Below are positions 29,415-41,682 of a DNA stretch of 64,000 nt, piece by piece. The first letter of the stretch is position 1, and each line of letters begins with the position of its first letter. Under the pieces are notes generated by a model. It saw nothing but the letters and a program-made list of their open reading frames with translations, ran no database searches and was not told where the DNA came from. The DNA comes from Phytoseiulus persimilis. Lineage: Eukaryota > Arthropoda > Arachnida > Mesostigmata > Phytoseiidae. The stretch is taken from the NCBI GenBank assembly GCA_037576195.1, contig CM075102.1, positions 7,564,001 to 7,628,000 of the forward strand, in the 5' to 3' direction. The position numbers and the translations under genes were made by a program.

Positions 29415-30077
29415 ATGTTCCCGACTCGATGTACGATCTTGACCACCGCTATTTGTCTGACTATCGACGCCGCGATGACCGAGCACACGCTCGAAGCCTC
29501 AAACTTTTCGACCACTGCGATCAACAGTAAACCGGCTTGTTCTGGCACATGTCATGGAAGTATGATGAGTCTTTTCTGCGAGCAAATCGACACCGCTTCA
29601 TCATGTATGGAAGGTCAGTGCGTTTCTAATTTTCGTGTCGAGCTAGAGGGAACAACCTGGAAGTTTCATCCATCGTGCGTGCATCCCGTGCGCTGTGAAT
29701 CTTATTCGAAGATCTCAATTGAACGCTTCCCTCACCCGCTGGGAGGGACAGCATCAGGGACCAGCCATATGGTTTTCAATGGAAGCCGTACAGTGAATAA
29801 CCAATTTGGATCCGTATCTGGCAATATTGCAAGGCTCGGCTAATTCTGCTGCGGTTTTCCAGGCGAATATTGCTGCATACGTCGATCCTCCCGCGGCGTT
29901 CCGACACCTGAACCGGAAATTCCCGATTGCAAAGGATTCTGTACTCCGATGTTCCTCTCGGGTCTGTGTTACCGTCCATCAAGATTGATTCTGAAGACGA
30001 CGCGATGTGGTGCCGACATGATCTGCTGCGATCCGACGGAAGATTCCGAGAACGAGATGAGGAAAGGACTCTGGTGA
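29415..30077 (+). CDS. Small secreted protein with two Masquerade-like six-cysteine domains (two exons, 137 aa)
   Basis: Exon 1 29415-29613, intron with GTCAGT donor and TTTTCCAG acceptor, exon 2 29863-30077; both sites are phase 1 and the joined codon is Gly. The start MFPTRCTILTTAICLTIDAA is a plausible signal peptide. After splicing, two copies of one cysteine pattern appear, C-x3-C-x8-C-x(8 or 12)-C-x5-CC: the first CSGTC...FC...SCMEGEYCC, split by the intron, and the second CKGFC...LCYRPS...RCGADMICC. This is the spacing of the disulfide-knot domains of Masquerade-type serine protease homologues. No protease domain follows; the frame stops at 30075-30077, though a possible donor (CTG|GTGAAG) just before would allow more exons. 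The Cys pattern and splice phases support each other; the family name is inference. Confidence 0.6.
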
Positions 30078-31562
30078 AGTGACTGTTCCGAGCGAGCCAT
30101 ACCTCGCATTCCGTACCTGAAATCCTAGAACGTCTAGGAAGGACGGCGTCATCTCAACCGTCCGGGGATCATTCTCACCGTCTTCCCAGCGAGCTTCCTT
30201 GTAAAGCACTACTGATTTCACTCGCCTTGAGATCTGTACTTACCGATTTGTAATGACTTGAGCGTGGGAGTCAAGGCAATAAGAATCTCACACCCTCGAT
30301 CCACGCATTTGAGTTCATGTGTGAATAGAACTTGATAGCTGAATTCTTCCATTCTCTCGGCTGCAGGACATCATGCATCAATCCTTGAATTCACCCGCCA
30401 CATCGCCAGAAATTGATGGAATAACATCAATTAATATGGCGTTGAGGAATTCATCATTCCTTACATCGATGCATGAGCGAGCAGAATAGATGAGCGTTTG
30501 ACGACTCATGTTGCCATCTTTCCCGGCAGAAAGGCGACATTCATCGTGCGATTCTCCCATCGACCAACCCTCAATTCCATGGATCGAGAGTAATAGATGA
30601 ATAATGCCCAAACTTACAGCTTATCGACGGCCAGAATTTTGAACTGGCATGTATGGGCGAGAAACTTTCTCAACACAAATGGAGATACTCGTGGGCAAAA
30701 TCACTCTCAATGTTTGCCTCAGTGATGAAAGCCGCAGAGAACAAAAAGTACAGAAAATAGACGGATTGATTTATTTCTATTGGTCTTCACCCTTTCCTGA
30801 TCACCACCTCCGTAATGGGGAGATGCTTCGATTTTTCCATTGTTTTTCCCAGACACCGTAACCCACACCGCCATGTAGGAATGGAAGACTCTACAAAAAG
30901 GCGGTTAAATAGAGACGCATTCCACATGTTAGAATCGTTAGGGACACACTGTGGTCGGAAATTAACACTCAGGGCGGAAGGTCAGCATTAGCACTCGCCA
31001 GCCGGAACAGTGAGATGAATTTCTGAGTTGTCTTCTCTCCTCCTATGGGAGAGTACGACGAGCATTCTCGCGACCATTGAGCCCCCCCCCCTCCCCCACC
31101 TCCGGATTGATGGCGAACCAGCCTCGGAACCCAGCGTGGAAAATCGGAGCGAAGGTGTGGCATCATCGAGAATCAGTCAGATTGAGGTCCAGAGAATCGG
31201 CAACTGAGATCGATAGCGGTCTGACGCGCCGATGGCGACGGACACACGGTCCGGGCACATGGACATCCAACAATACCATCTGTGGCAAACGGGGGCTCCT
31301 CGTTGAGCTTGGGGCTGAGCGAAGTTTGATTTCGCCCGAGTCACTCCGACGAGAACGGAGAACATCACTGGGATCATGGCCGACCAGCTTCTGATACCCA
31401 AATCTAACTCAGACATTAGGAATTATCCGGTGCGAATAGCGAGTGGAACGGGGGAGAGAACAGGTCGTTCGATGATAGTTCGTGCAATCCCGACCATGCT
31501 TGAGGGCCTAACGCGTTCCCAAGTTCAACATGCGGAATCGAATCGAGTAGTATCTAATGCTG
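30078..31562. other. Intergenic, unrecognised
   Basis: Only short frames. No protease-domain exons for the preceding gene were found on the plus strand. A C-run (31,082-31,091) lies near the middle. It should contain the 3' end of the SPPL2-like gene on the minus strand. Confidence 0.35.
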
Positions 31563-34142
31563 TCAGAGCATGATCATCCTGGTCTGCATTCTCGCTTCTG
31601 TGGTTGGGATTCGTGTGGTGTGGTGATTCAGCGAGCTCAATCACAAATCCTTTGAAATTCCTACTCTGTGCTGCTTCTACAAGCATTGGAGCCCCGCACT
31701 TACCACTCACCTGGAACGCTCCATTTCTGGAATCGATTGCTCCCTGCTCCACGGCAATTCAGGAAATAACCGTACTCGAAGCCATGTTCACGCTCGGTTT
31801 TCACAAGAAGTCGTCCATCGTCAGTTCTTCTTAACGTCTTTCCTTACATCTCTCATGTGGCCACGCCAAAAGTCTGAGAGGAGATAGACTATCTCGCTTC
31901 CTCTACTTCATCTCAGCGCATTGTGGCGAAATACATGCGACCGGTATCCAACAATAAATCCCGTTGCTGGATAACTCACCCGACCAAATATTGAGCATAA
32001 CCGCGCCTGGGAGCAGAACCAGCAGCATCATCGGAATTATGTATATCAGAGCCGGCTGCGCAGAGTCCATCCACTCACGGAAGAGGTACGTCATGATCAG
32101 GCCAAAAAAGTAGGAAACTGAAGCTAGGTAGCTGGTCTTTATACGAGATTCACGCATCCTCATCGAATCGAAATTGGCGCAGTACGAGCCAATTATGCCC
32201 GGAATGATTATATCTCCGAGACCGAGGAATCCGGTGCGAAGAGCAGCGCATTGAGGATACCTGGAAACGACGCAGCGGTCGAAGACGCGGCAGAAGATTG
32301 TGGGAGACCATCCCGACATGATGCTTCGAATGTAGTAGGTTCACAACTGACATGGTAAGCGACGGGAATTTGGGCGTGTACATGACCATAGGCATGACTT
32401 CTCCGTCGATGCCCAACACAGCGGATTCCATCACGCTGACTCCATCAGCGGTGAATTTCGGTGTAACGAACACCATGAACAAATCGTAAATCGCCAGCAG
32501 AACCGCGAACGAACAAATCGCCGCCATTGACGGCAAACTTATGTCCGAGATCAGAGCGATACACATTAGCGAAGCCATGAAGTTCTTGAATGAGAAGACG
32601 TTCCTTTTAGTTGAAAACATCCGGCGACGCGAGATGGGCTTGAACTTAAGAACTGCATTCGGTGATATTCTTTCTGTGGTTCCTTGGCGGTAGCATGGAT
32701 ACTTACGTGCAGTATCCAAATCATCCGACTCCTACGTGTGAAAAACCATAATATCCCGATAGCGACGAGAACGAGGCGGAATATTGATCTCCTCCTGTTC
32801 AAGGAACCGAAATATGGCACTTCGATGGAATTCGGACCTGGAAGATGGAAGCAGCAGCTATGGAAACCGCGGGTCGAAATCTTCCGGGTTGTGTGAAAAT
32901 ATAAGGGAGATTCCCGTACGTGTCTTGGGAGCGCATGAGACGATCTTACCTTCATTCGCTACGTCGTCGAACAACATGTCAGCAGACGTTACGAATGCCA
33001 CTATGAATGCCAGCTTGAGCAGATAAGAAATCCAATGGAAGTAGTACACGGTCATCAGCATGATGCAAACCTGGGGAGACAAAGTATCCTAAACCATGGA
33101 AACTTGGGAAACCGAGCCAGCAAATCATATCCCCTCAGGTGCATTGAAATCCGATTTCCGCCATACATGTTCACGCCCAATTTAGCTAAACCTACTTCCT
33201 GGACACCGAGGAGAACGACACCGACGCTATAGGAAACAGGCAGCCCCGTCCAAGTCCCCAGCTTGCGAAAGGCATCCTCTCGGGACAACTTTCTGATTTT
33301 AGATGTGTTCCTGGCCTGCGCGCTTATCTCGATTCGCTCTGCAACAGGTATCGTTTGGTTTCCCATACTGGATTCACGGCAGCGCGAGGATCAAATTCGA
33401 AAGCTACGGACTCACTTGTGGCTCTCACGTAACGCAGGTAGACACCAGACCCGAAAACGAAGACAGCGAGCACCACCGAAACGAATTCGCTGATGAAGGC
33501 GATCTTAGTCGAATTGGGAAGCACGTGCCCAGTGAGTCGTCCCTTCGTAGACCCGTTGAAGGTTCCCCGCACGATTTCACTAAGCATCTGTGATTGCGAA
33601 AACTGTCGTCATTCACACCGTGAGAGTTTCTCGGGTGCTTCTTTTCAGGCAAGCTCAGCGAGACCCTGCTCTGGTGACATACGTATTTATACTTCATCAG
33701 AGAGATATCAGACGATTGGGATGCAGGTTTCGGAAGCCAAACTATCGCCTCCTCGGATTGCGGCATCAACGATCGATGAACGTAAGCAGCCGAAAGGAGA
33801 AAATCTTCATCCACATGATACAAGATGATCAACGGGCGGTTTGAAGTGCTCTTGTTCGCCTTCATGAAGTCCCGGAAATCCTTCCAACGATGAACCTGTT
33901 GGCATTCAGAAGGGTTCGGTAACGGCGGAGAGCTCATCGTCCCGGATCGAGATATCCCTCATCTTCAAACCCACCATTGTGATTTCAACGGCCTCGTTGG
34001 GACTGAACGCCCGGAATCCTTTCAGGCAGCAAATCACTTCGGGACTTTCGATTGCGAGTATTGCTGATCCGAACTTTTTCGAGGGAGCGGCTTTCACATT
34101 GGAAATGGTCACGAGGACAAGTAAGACTGAGAGCTCAACCAT
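31563..34142 (-). CDS. Signal peptide peptidase-like 2 (SPPL2-type) intramembrane aspartyl protease
   Basis: Exons, right to left: 34142-33683, 33587-33416, 33338-33196, 33070-32950, 32837-32707, 32584-32352, 32260-31980, and tentatively 31743-31711 and 31597-31563. Introns are mostly 77-125 nt with GT/AG ends, and all phases agree. The protein starts with a signal peptide (MVELSVLLVLVTISNVKA), then a degenerate protease-associated lumenal domain ending LMKYKYMLSEI, then nine expected membrane segments. The catalytic motifs are all present: IYDLFMVF (YD), FLGLGDIIIPG (GxGD) and QPALIYIIP (PAL). This enzyme family cleaves type II membrane proteins within the membrane of endosomes and lysosomes. 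One flaw: exon 1 reads through only if one G of the GGG at 33912-33914 is ignored. The C-terminal cytosolic exons are the least certain part. Confidence 0.88.
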
Positions 34143-35271
34143 TCTCCCGCCACGAAGCGCTGGAAACTCTCCACCTTATTTCTGAGAGATATCGAATGGC
34201 TAGATGAGGAACGTCGAAGGCGGTCTGCTTGATCACAACAACGATTCTCGAAATCAATCCCCTGGATTTTCGCTCTTGGAAATATTTTTCGTATCCTCAA
34301 GCGTTATCCCGCGATGGAAATAAAGTTGAGTCATTGATGCGATTCCCATGCGTTTTGTCAGGCACCCGGTGTCAGGCATTGGTGATGACTTCGATCAGGA
34401 AAGAGAAAATGAGGCTTGAGCCTCGTGAGCTGCGTGAAGCTTTGCGGCAGGGTCCCCATGTCCGTCGACAGGCGACTGATAAGGGACTCGAACCTAACAT
34501 TGCGCTGCAGCATTGCGGGCGCTTCTCGGAATTCTCTACAGGATCGTCTCCCCGCGTGCGGGGTATTTTTTGAGGGAAGCTAGTATTAAAAACAATCCCA
34601 ACGTTTGGGATGGATGCCCTGAAGATGATAATGCTACCAGATCCGCTTGTCCCCCGAAGAGCGCGCAGGGCTCATTCAAATCTTCGCTCATGGGAAGGGA
34701 CGCATCCCATGTGAACCTCAACCAAGGCCCAACGTTGTAATTGCTCGCATTTCGCAGCCATCGCACCAGTCCCGGCGATTCTAATACATAGCCATCGGTG
34801 GCAGCGACAAACCCGCTGTCGAGCTCCATACTAACGCACCGTAACCACTCTGTAGCTCTAGGAGCTCAGGTATCACCTCGCAACAGCTCGAAAGCGATTC
34901 ATTCAAGCTTGATCAACGCGAATGCCAACACAGTTGCGTAACGAATCCGGGCATAGAAACGGTCGCATTCTCTGATTGCTGTCGAGCACGAAACATCCAG
35001 CACAGAAGGATCTGCGTCTCTTTGCAACAAAGCTTATTTTTGAAGAGTTCTTTATTTTACACCAGGGCTGCAGTGTCTGACAAGGCCCCGGCGTTCCAGA
35101 TTACGCCTCGGAAGCGCATCAAAATTGAAACTGTTTGTCCGAGATAGGAGTGGCGAATGAATCGATTCATGAATACGTGCACGAGGCTCTCCATTTGATG
35201 AACAGTTCTGGGACCCATCCTGACGTTGGACCCGGAATCCGAATCGTCAGAGACGGAGTGATGGATCTGCT
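34143..35271. other. 5' flank of the SPPL2 gene and unrecognised sequence
   Basis: Includes a 97-codon minus-strand frame (34829-34536, starting MELDSGFVAATDGYVLESPG) with globular-looking composition but no recognised family, which might be a small gene or an exon. Nothing else stands out before the BEL/Pao LTR. Confidence 0.35.
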
Positions 35272-35515
35272 TGTCACGAATCGGATTCGGTGCTCTGTTT
35301 TAGGCACCCAGGCAGCGTGCTCTCGGCGCCTGCATGGCCAGAAACCGTCCAAATGAACCGCGTGCAGCACGGCAGTGAATGAGCAGTGAATGAGAGAAGG
35401 CTGAATGGTTGCTTCCGCGACCGCGTTTGCCTCCATTATTTCCCGCCACGCAACGCCGCCGCGGAACCTATGCGAAATAGCTTTCTCCCCAGATCATCCG
35501 CTGTGTTCCGTGGCA
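35272..35515 (+). repeat. BEL/Pao 5' LTR (probable bounds)
   Basis: Starts TGTCACG and ends GGCA three bases before the primer site. About the first 80 bp recur at 41,852; the right bound is set by the primer site and a CA end, so it is an estimate. Confidence 0.6.
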
Positions 35516-35518
35516 TTT

Positions 35519-35532
35519 TGGTGTCAGAAGTG
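35519..35532 (+). promoter_or_regulatory. tRNA-Leu primer binding site
   Basis: TGGTGTCAGAAGTG is the exact complement of the usual 3' end of eukaryotic tRNA-Leu including CCA (CACTTCTGACACCA). Position just after the LTR is as expected for minus-strand priming. Confidence 0.75.
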
Positions 35533-36373
35533 ACTTTGTACCCGCGGTTCCCATACCGCCTGGTCGTCCCTCCGAGGATTCCCGCCTCAGTACGGTGAGC
35601 TTGCAACTCCCCTGTCCGGCTCCATCATCCTGATCCGGAATCTTCTATCTCGTCCGGTTTCCAGTAAGATGGCTCATTCTGTTCTTACCATCAACCTCCG
35701 AGCCCACCGTTCTCGACGTGCAGCCTCGTCTGGACGTGCCGCAGCGCACTACGTCGTCTCAGTGAAGGAGCAGTCTGCTCTCGCCAGCCGCCACCTTTGG
35801 CCAATCCCTCTACCCCTGACGCATCGTCGTAGATCTTTTTTCCGAACTATTGCTGGGAAAATGTCGTCCAGAAGCGACCACATGCCTTCGAGCGAACCGG
35901 GCGAGTCGTCGGATCGCCCCGAGAGCACTCCGGTCGACCCGCCACCGCAACCTTCGGACGATGGCATTTGTTACAAACATAGATTCATGGACGTTGCCAG
36001 TCTGGCCCGGGATCGGTCCGGCCAATGGATCCACAATAATCACCTCCAGCCGGCCTAACCAGTTTGACAAGTCGCACAGCAGTCTCAGCATCTCACCCCG
36101 CAGCGGCTGCCGATTTCGTCGGAGCCGCCGGCGTTTCCCACGAGCAGGATTCATTTCCCTCCCGCGGACCCGAATCTCGACGCTCCGACGCCACATCCCA
36201 TCGCTTCCCCGGGCGTCACCAGCGACGTTGCGGACCCGATTTGCCCATCGCACCCACCGAGGGCGAACACTCCCGAACACTTCAAAGCTTCGCAGCCTGA
36301 ACTGCTGGGTCACCCGTACAGTTCCCCCACTTTCAGTCGTCCCGCCGCAGATCCGGGTGGTAGATTTAGACAG

Positions 36374-37060
36374 GTTCCTACTTTCTCCGGCGACGTCACG
36401 AAATTTAGGGAGTCGCAGCAGCTCTTCGAAATCTCAGTCGACGACTCCTCCGCTTCTTCAATCGAGAAGTTCAACGTTCCACGCCACGTCGAGCCCAGGA
36501 CGTCATCGCGCATCTCAGCTGGGAGGAGAGACATCACCAAATACATTATCAAATAGCGAAGGGTGGTCTGAGAAACAAGTTCGGCGACTCCAAGCAGGCT
36601 CTAAAGGTTCACGTCAACGAGCTCATTTCGCTCTTGGACCGGGAGCAGGTCTCGAACAGCCGCTTCGAGTTGTTCTCAGACGCTCTCAGTCTAGATGTTC
36701 GCTTCCTCGTAGCGATGGGGCTCTCGTTCTCCTAGCTGGCCATCATGCTGAGCCAGCGCGAACCGCAGTGTCTCCCTCCTGACCTCCGAGAGACCTTGTG
36801 AGGGAATATCGGAAACAACGTCTCCACGACCCACTCGAAGGTCCAGTGGATCGTGCATTTTCTCCACGAGAGCTTCAGATGCACGGCTGTCCTCTATCAT
36901 GACCAACGGGTGGGGAGAACCGAAAACCAAAATGGCTGCAACACCTGCTTCAAGAGGAATCACTCCAGTCGGAACTGCCGCAATGGCTCGCGATCCAACT
37001 GCCCCAGATGCAACGGTCGGCATTATTCAATGATGTGTCGCCGCACTCAAGCCGATGCCG
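36374..37060 (+). pseudogene. BEL/Pao gag remnant with zinc knuckles
   Basis: VPTFSGDVTKFREFQQLF at 36374 onward, followed by SSASSIEKFN, matches the conserved core of Pao-type gag (P.F.GD...F..F...F.......S...KF..L). The frame breaks near 36,555. In another frame at 36937-36978 lies a CCHC knuckle, CNTCFKRNHSSRNC (C-x2-C-x4-H-x4-C), and at 37000-37038 CPRCNGRHYSMMC, the Pao-type second knuckle. Frameshifts and stops make it non-functional. Confidence 0.75.
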
Positions 37061-37676
37061 CAAGTTTCCCGATTTCCTTGGCAGCCTCAGACCGGGGGTC
37101 TTCCTACAGATGGCCGTGGTGTGGCTGGAAAGCGGTGGCGCCCACTGCCTGGCAAGAATCCTTCTTGACAAGAACGCTCACCGCTCCTGCCATCGGCAAC
37201 GCAGTGGCCAGTTTCGGCACATGGGTTCACAGAGTGACGCTTCGACGTCGTGGCGACTCTACGCAAGCTTTTTGCATCGACTGCATCGAAACACCCGTGA
37301 TCTCCGACTTGGGCCTCGAACCGGCCGCGGATGCCTTATCCGGTGAGTCTCTTCCCAGTCGATCGTCATCGGAGCCGTGGATCAAGTCCCGATTCACAAA
37401 GGCACCGAGAAGAGCTTCGGGAGGATGTTGGCGGCGACATCTTCAGTCTTTCTGGCTCTTCAGCGGCACGCTCGAAGTGCTCGAATGTTGGCGATAGCGG
37501 CTGGTCTGCTCCGGGCGAATGCGGCGTTCCCCATGCCCTGTCGCCGAAAGACCAGGCTTGACCCAAGAGGCTCACGGACCCCACGATCGACGCTGACTTG
37601 CGTTCCCTGTGGGAGGGCGAGTTACTAGGCTCGAGAACCCCATCCATCGCGAAGAAGACGACACCATAGACAGGAT

Positions 37677-38940
37677 GAATGAATTCCCCGCACTCACGAC
37701 GCGCAAACTTCCTTACGAGCTCTCACGTGCTCAGTCTCCCGGAACTTAAAAAATACCTGGAAGTCCTCTCAGACAATGGGAGCCTCGCCAGGAACCGCCT
37801 GCGAACGCCCATTCGGAAACTCCGCAAGAAGCCGGGCCGACTAGAAGCAGTGGATGACGAGATACAGAAGAGCCTCCAGCAGAATTTCACCGAAAGGGCT
37901 CCCCTAGGAGCTCGCAGCGAGCTGGTGCACTATCTTCCTCTACAGCTGTTTTCAGATGTTCAGCCGGTGGCTCTTCTCTGATCAAGACTCGCGCCGAGGA
38001 TGATGCCAGCGCGCGCTTCAGCAACTGCACCTCTTCGACCGACTGCCTATATCCGGGGGACAATCTGTCACAACGAACATCCAGAACGCTTCCCTCCGCC
38101 GATTCCGTCTCTCAAACAGCAATCGCACGCTGCTCCGCTTCCTTTGGCCGTTTGGCATCTCATCGAACCCTCTCGCTCCGATCCAGGAGTTTTGGTCAAC
38201 TGGGCTCGAATCCGGTCTATCGTGCACCCAATGGTGCCACATCGAGGGCGTTCAGCATCACCTACGGCGGTGCCGCCAGCCGTACCTTGGGCAGTCCGCG
38301 GTCTTCGATGAAGCTCCTGAGTCACCTGGACATGGGTAACATCGTGTTCCGTTCCAATAACTCTCCAGAAGAGGCGAGAGAGAGAAAGTCCGTCTTATAT
38401 TCGAGATGTCTCAGAGGGCCCCCTGAAGAAATGGTCCACCGCGAGCGATGTCGTCGCCGCGGCGATCCGAGACATGACTCCGGTTCCGGAGACTGAAGTC
38501 ACCGTGGGCAAAGCAGACGCCAAGTTCCTCGGTGTCAAGTGATCTCAGGCGGCCGATTCTGTTAGAGTCCTCACCCACGAGGCGCTCGAAGCCTTACGGA
38601 GCGGCGCCTCCAGGTCCTACGATTACGATTATGATTCTAGTCATAATCATAATCACGAGGTCGGTCGGCGCTGCAAAGGCTATCTCGTTTTCTTCTCGTG
38701 CGCCGTCACTCGAGCGATTCACTACGTTCGAGGTTTTGAGAGCGCTTCAAGAGTTCATACATCGCTACCCGTCCGCTGAGAATATTCTCGGATAACGGCG
38801 CTTCCTTCCACCGCCCAAAACTTGGAGCTTCGCTTGATTTACGACAACATTGCCAACGGTCACGCTCTCGCCTGTATTGGAAGGCTTCCTGGGTCGGCGC
38901 TTTCTGGGAGCGCCCAGTCGGCTCAGTGGTATCCTCCCGT
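37677..38940 (+). pseudogene. BEL/Pao pol remnant, integrase recognisable
   Basis: The reverse transcriptase part is too decayed to place motifs. Integrase is clear in pieces: FSCAVTRAIHYVRG at 38,693-38,734, then in a second frame VLRALQEFIHRYPS and SDNGASFH (with the catalytic-type D), then KASWVGAFWERPVGSV at 38,881-38,928, which fits the W..F......WGG.WER block of Pao integrases. A short ATGATT-rich palindrome at about 38,618-38,665 interrupts it. Confidence 0.7.
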
Positions 38941-39181
38941 TTTCCCAAAACCGTTTCCCCGACCAGAAACCCTTCCCTGATTCCGATACATTTCGGGTAG
39001 ATGAGGTCTCTATGTAGAGCGCGGAGTCCGAGAAAGCGGACTTCAAGGGAAAAGAGTCATGTTGAGGATTTCTCCGTGTGCAATCTGATGGATTTTGCGA
39101 AGAGTAGCACAGTCGCATATCCCGCTAACCCTTGATCCGGAATCAATCATTTGATTAGCTCAATATCACAATAACTTACAT

Positions 39182-39290
39182 CAGGGGTCGGCTTGGTGCG
39201 ACCCGCGGGCCGCATAATCTGGTTCGCGGGCTGCGGTGCTAAAGACCATCGCGGCCGTTCAAACTCGCGGGCCGCTACAGAAGACGTTTC
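39182..39290 (+). repeat. hAT (Charlie-like) transposon terminus
   Basis: CAGGGGTCGG followed by a CCCGCGGGCCGCA block is characteristic of Charlie-type hAT termini. No matching opposite end (CCGACCCCTG) or repeat of the flanking ACTTACAT was found, so this is a truncated single end. Confidence 0.5.
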
Positions 39291-39743
39291 TCAGCGAGCC
39301 GGAAGTGTTCGTGGGCCTTTTGACATGTCTCCCAGGATGGGAAAGCAGGTACTGCAGCACCAGGTCGGACGCCGGCGTGGTCCGCTGGACGGCGGTCCCC
39401 TTGAGCTCATGGGCGATGAAGCAGCACAGCGGAGAGTTGTACCAAAGCCTCCTGCAATCCCTCATACGCTCAGGTTGCGAGCGCCCCGGTTCCGTGCGGG
39501 ACGGGCGGCTCCCGCGGAAACGCGCTGGATACTCATTGTCTCTCCGAGGTGGAGGGGGGGGGGGCCACGTGTGCACACGACCACGTACGAGTTTTGTGAG
39601 CCGGCTAGGGAGGTTGGCGCGTGACAAGCGCGACATTGGGACACAAGCCGGCCTTTGGCCGACTGGAGTCGGCCGCGCTGCGCGCGGTTAGGCATCGGGG
39701 CACTTCTCTCTCTTCAGTGGGTCAGCATCATGGTTTTGAAAAG

Positions 39744-41050
39744 TATGGTCAGATTGGTCCCGGAATCGCCCCTCTAGGTTGGTAGAACTATGGTCAGACT
39801 GGTCTCGGAATCACCCCTCCAGACTCGGAAAGGTATGGTCAGACTGGTCCCGAAATCACCCCCCCCAGACTCGGAGAAGTATGGTCAGACTGGTCCTGGA
39901 ATCACCCCTCCAGACTCGGAAAAGTATGGTCAGACTGGTCCCGGAATCACCCCTCCAGACTCGGAAAAGTTTGGTCAGACTGGTCTCGGAATCACCCCTC
40001 CAGACTCGGAAAAGTTTGGTCAGACTGGTCTCGGAATCACCCCTCCAGACTCGGAAAAGTATGGTCAGACTGGTCCCGGAATCACCCCTCCAGACTCGGA
40101 AAAGTATGGTCAGACTGGTCTCGGAATCACCCCTCCAGACTCGGAAAAGTATGGTCAGACTGGTCCTGGAATCACCCCTCCAGACTCGGAGAAGTATGGT
40201 CAGACTGGTCCTGGAATCACCCCTCCAGACTCGGAAAAGTATGGTCAGACTGGTCCTGGAATCACCCCTCCAGACTCGGAAAAGTATGGTCAGACTGGTC
40301 TCGGAATCACCCCTCCAGACTCGGAAAAGTTTGGTCAGACAGGTCTCGGAATCACCCCTCCAGACTCTGAAAAGTATGGTCAGACTGGTCCCGGAATCAC
40401 CCCCCCCAGACTCGGAGAAGTATGGTCAGACTGGTCCCGGAATCACCCCTCCAGACTCGGAAAGGTATGGTCAGACTGGTCCCGAAATCACCCCCCCAGA
40501 CTCGGAAAAGTATGGTCAGACTGGTCCCGGAATCACCCCTCCAGACTCGGAAAAGTATGGTCAGACTGGTCCCGGAATCACCCCTCCAGACTCGGAAAAG
40601 TATGGTCAGACTGGTCCCGGAATCACCCCTCCAGACTCGGAAAAGTATGGTCAGCTGGTCTCGGAATCACCCCTCCAGACTCGGAAAAGTATGGTCAGAC
40701 TGGTCTCGGAATCACCCCTCCAGACTCGGAAAAGTATGGTCAGACTGGTCCCGGAATCACCCCTCCAGACTCGGAAAAGTATGGTCAGACTGGTCTCGGA
40801 ATCACCCCTCCAGACTCGGAAAAGTATGGTCAGACTGGTCTCGGAATCACCCTTCCAGACTCGGAAAAGTATGGTCAGACTGGTCCCGGAATCACCCCTC
40901 CAGACTCGGAAAAGTATGGTCAGACTGGTCTCGGAATCACCCCTCCAGACTCGGAAAAGTATGGTCAGACTGGTCTCGGAATCACCCCTCCAGACTCGGA
41001 AAAGTATGGTCAGACTGGTCCCGGAATCATTCCTCCAGACTTGGAAAAGT
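39744..41050 (+). repeat. 45-bp satellite array, about 29 copies
   Basis: Unit of 45 bp running TATGGTCAGACTGGTCYCGG, AATCACCCCTCCAGACTCGG, AAAAG, repeated about 29 times over 1,307 bp. Units differ mainly at a few positions (TCTCGG/CCCGG/CCTGG; TATGG/TTTGG), with a few single-base indels. Because 45 is divisible by three and the unit lacks stops in several frames, long repetitive open frames arise (420-458 codons, for example GITPPDSEKYGQTG); I do not regard them as genes since there is no signal peptide, no 5' structure, and the frame carried by the repeats changes at indels. Confidence 0.95.
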
Positions 41051-41053
41051 AAC

Positions 41054-41682
41054 AGTCCACAAACTTTTGAAGTAGATCGATCGCATTCGAAAGTGTCAAG
41101 GTCGACGCAAGATAGGATGCTGCTCAGGCGCAGCAACTCCAGATTTGTAGTCTAGGGGGGAATTGTCGGATCGAGTCGAAGTCGGGTAGTCTGGACCAAT
41201 GTAAGAACTTTTTGCTATCGGAAAATTTTCCGACTTCGGCTTCCTTGAGGAGTTACGGGCCCAAATACAAAGAGGACGCGATCTTGTCAGGAGGTCGATC
41301 TCGAGGTCAAGGTTGAAAAAATCTTCCGTCCTTCTCCCAGACCCTGAGCTGGAAATCTGAAGTTGCGTGGCGTTTGAGCAGTACACTATCCTGCGTAAAC
41401 CTTGACATTTCCAAATTCGATCGGTCGACTCCAGAAGTCTGTCGACTGTTTTCTTGAGAAAACGTAAAAAAGAGGCAATCATAGAGCCGATTTAAAAAAC
41501 TCAATTTTTCAGCGATTCGGGAAAATCAAGGAGAATAGGATGCGCCATCCTTCCAGCTATCGAACGCGAGAAAAAAAAGTCCGGAATCGGAGGATTTTTT
41601 CACTGATCTATGAGCAGAAGAAGAGTAAGAAGATTCCCGACTTACGATGACAACCCTGTATAGTAAGGATTGTAGTCTATCT
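41054..41682. repeat. Inverted repeat related to the terminal-repeat element at 58.9-60.8 kb
   Basis: Arms at about 41,054-41,150 and 41,345-41,445 are inverted copies (TCGATCGCATTCGAAAGTGTCAAGG versus its diverged reverse complement; shown by position). The right part continues to 41,682, ending ACTTACGATGACAACCCTG, the same terminus found at 60,762. It abuts the satellite array. Confidence 0.65.

Noticed and set aside
33422-33600. Minus-strand frame reading through the splice junctions of the SPPL2 gene
   Set aside because: Intron read-through; exon ends with GT/AG in agreeing phase give the family-consistent protein instead.
35850-36782. 310-codon plus-strand ORF as an independent gene
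   Set aside because: It overlaps the Pao gag core in another frame and lacks any domain; a chance frame in a decayed element.
39744-41050. CRISPR array
   Set aside because: Direct repeats without unique spacers; it is a head-to-tail 45-bp satellite in eukaryotic DNA.
39779-41155. Repetitive ORFs of 458, 420 and 217 codons on the plus strand and 161 on the minus strand
   Set aside because: They are produced by a stop-free 45-bp satellite unit, occur in several frames at once, and have no signal peptide or gene structure.
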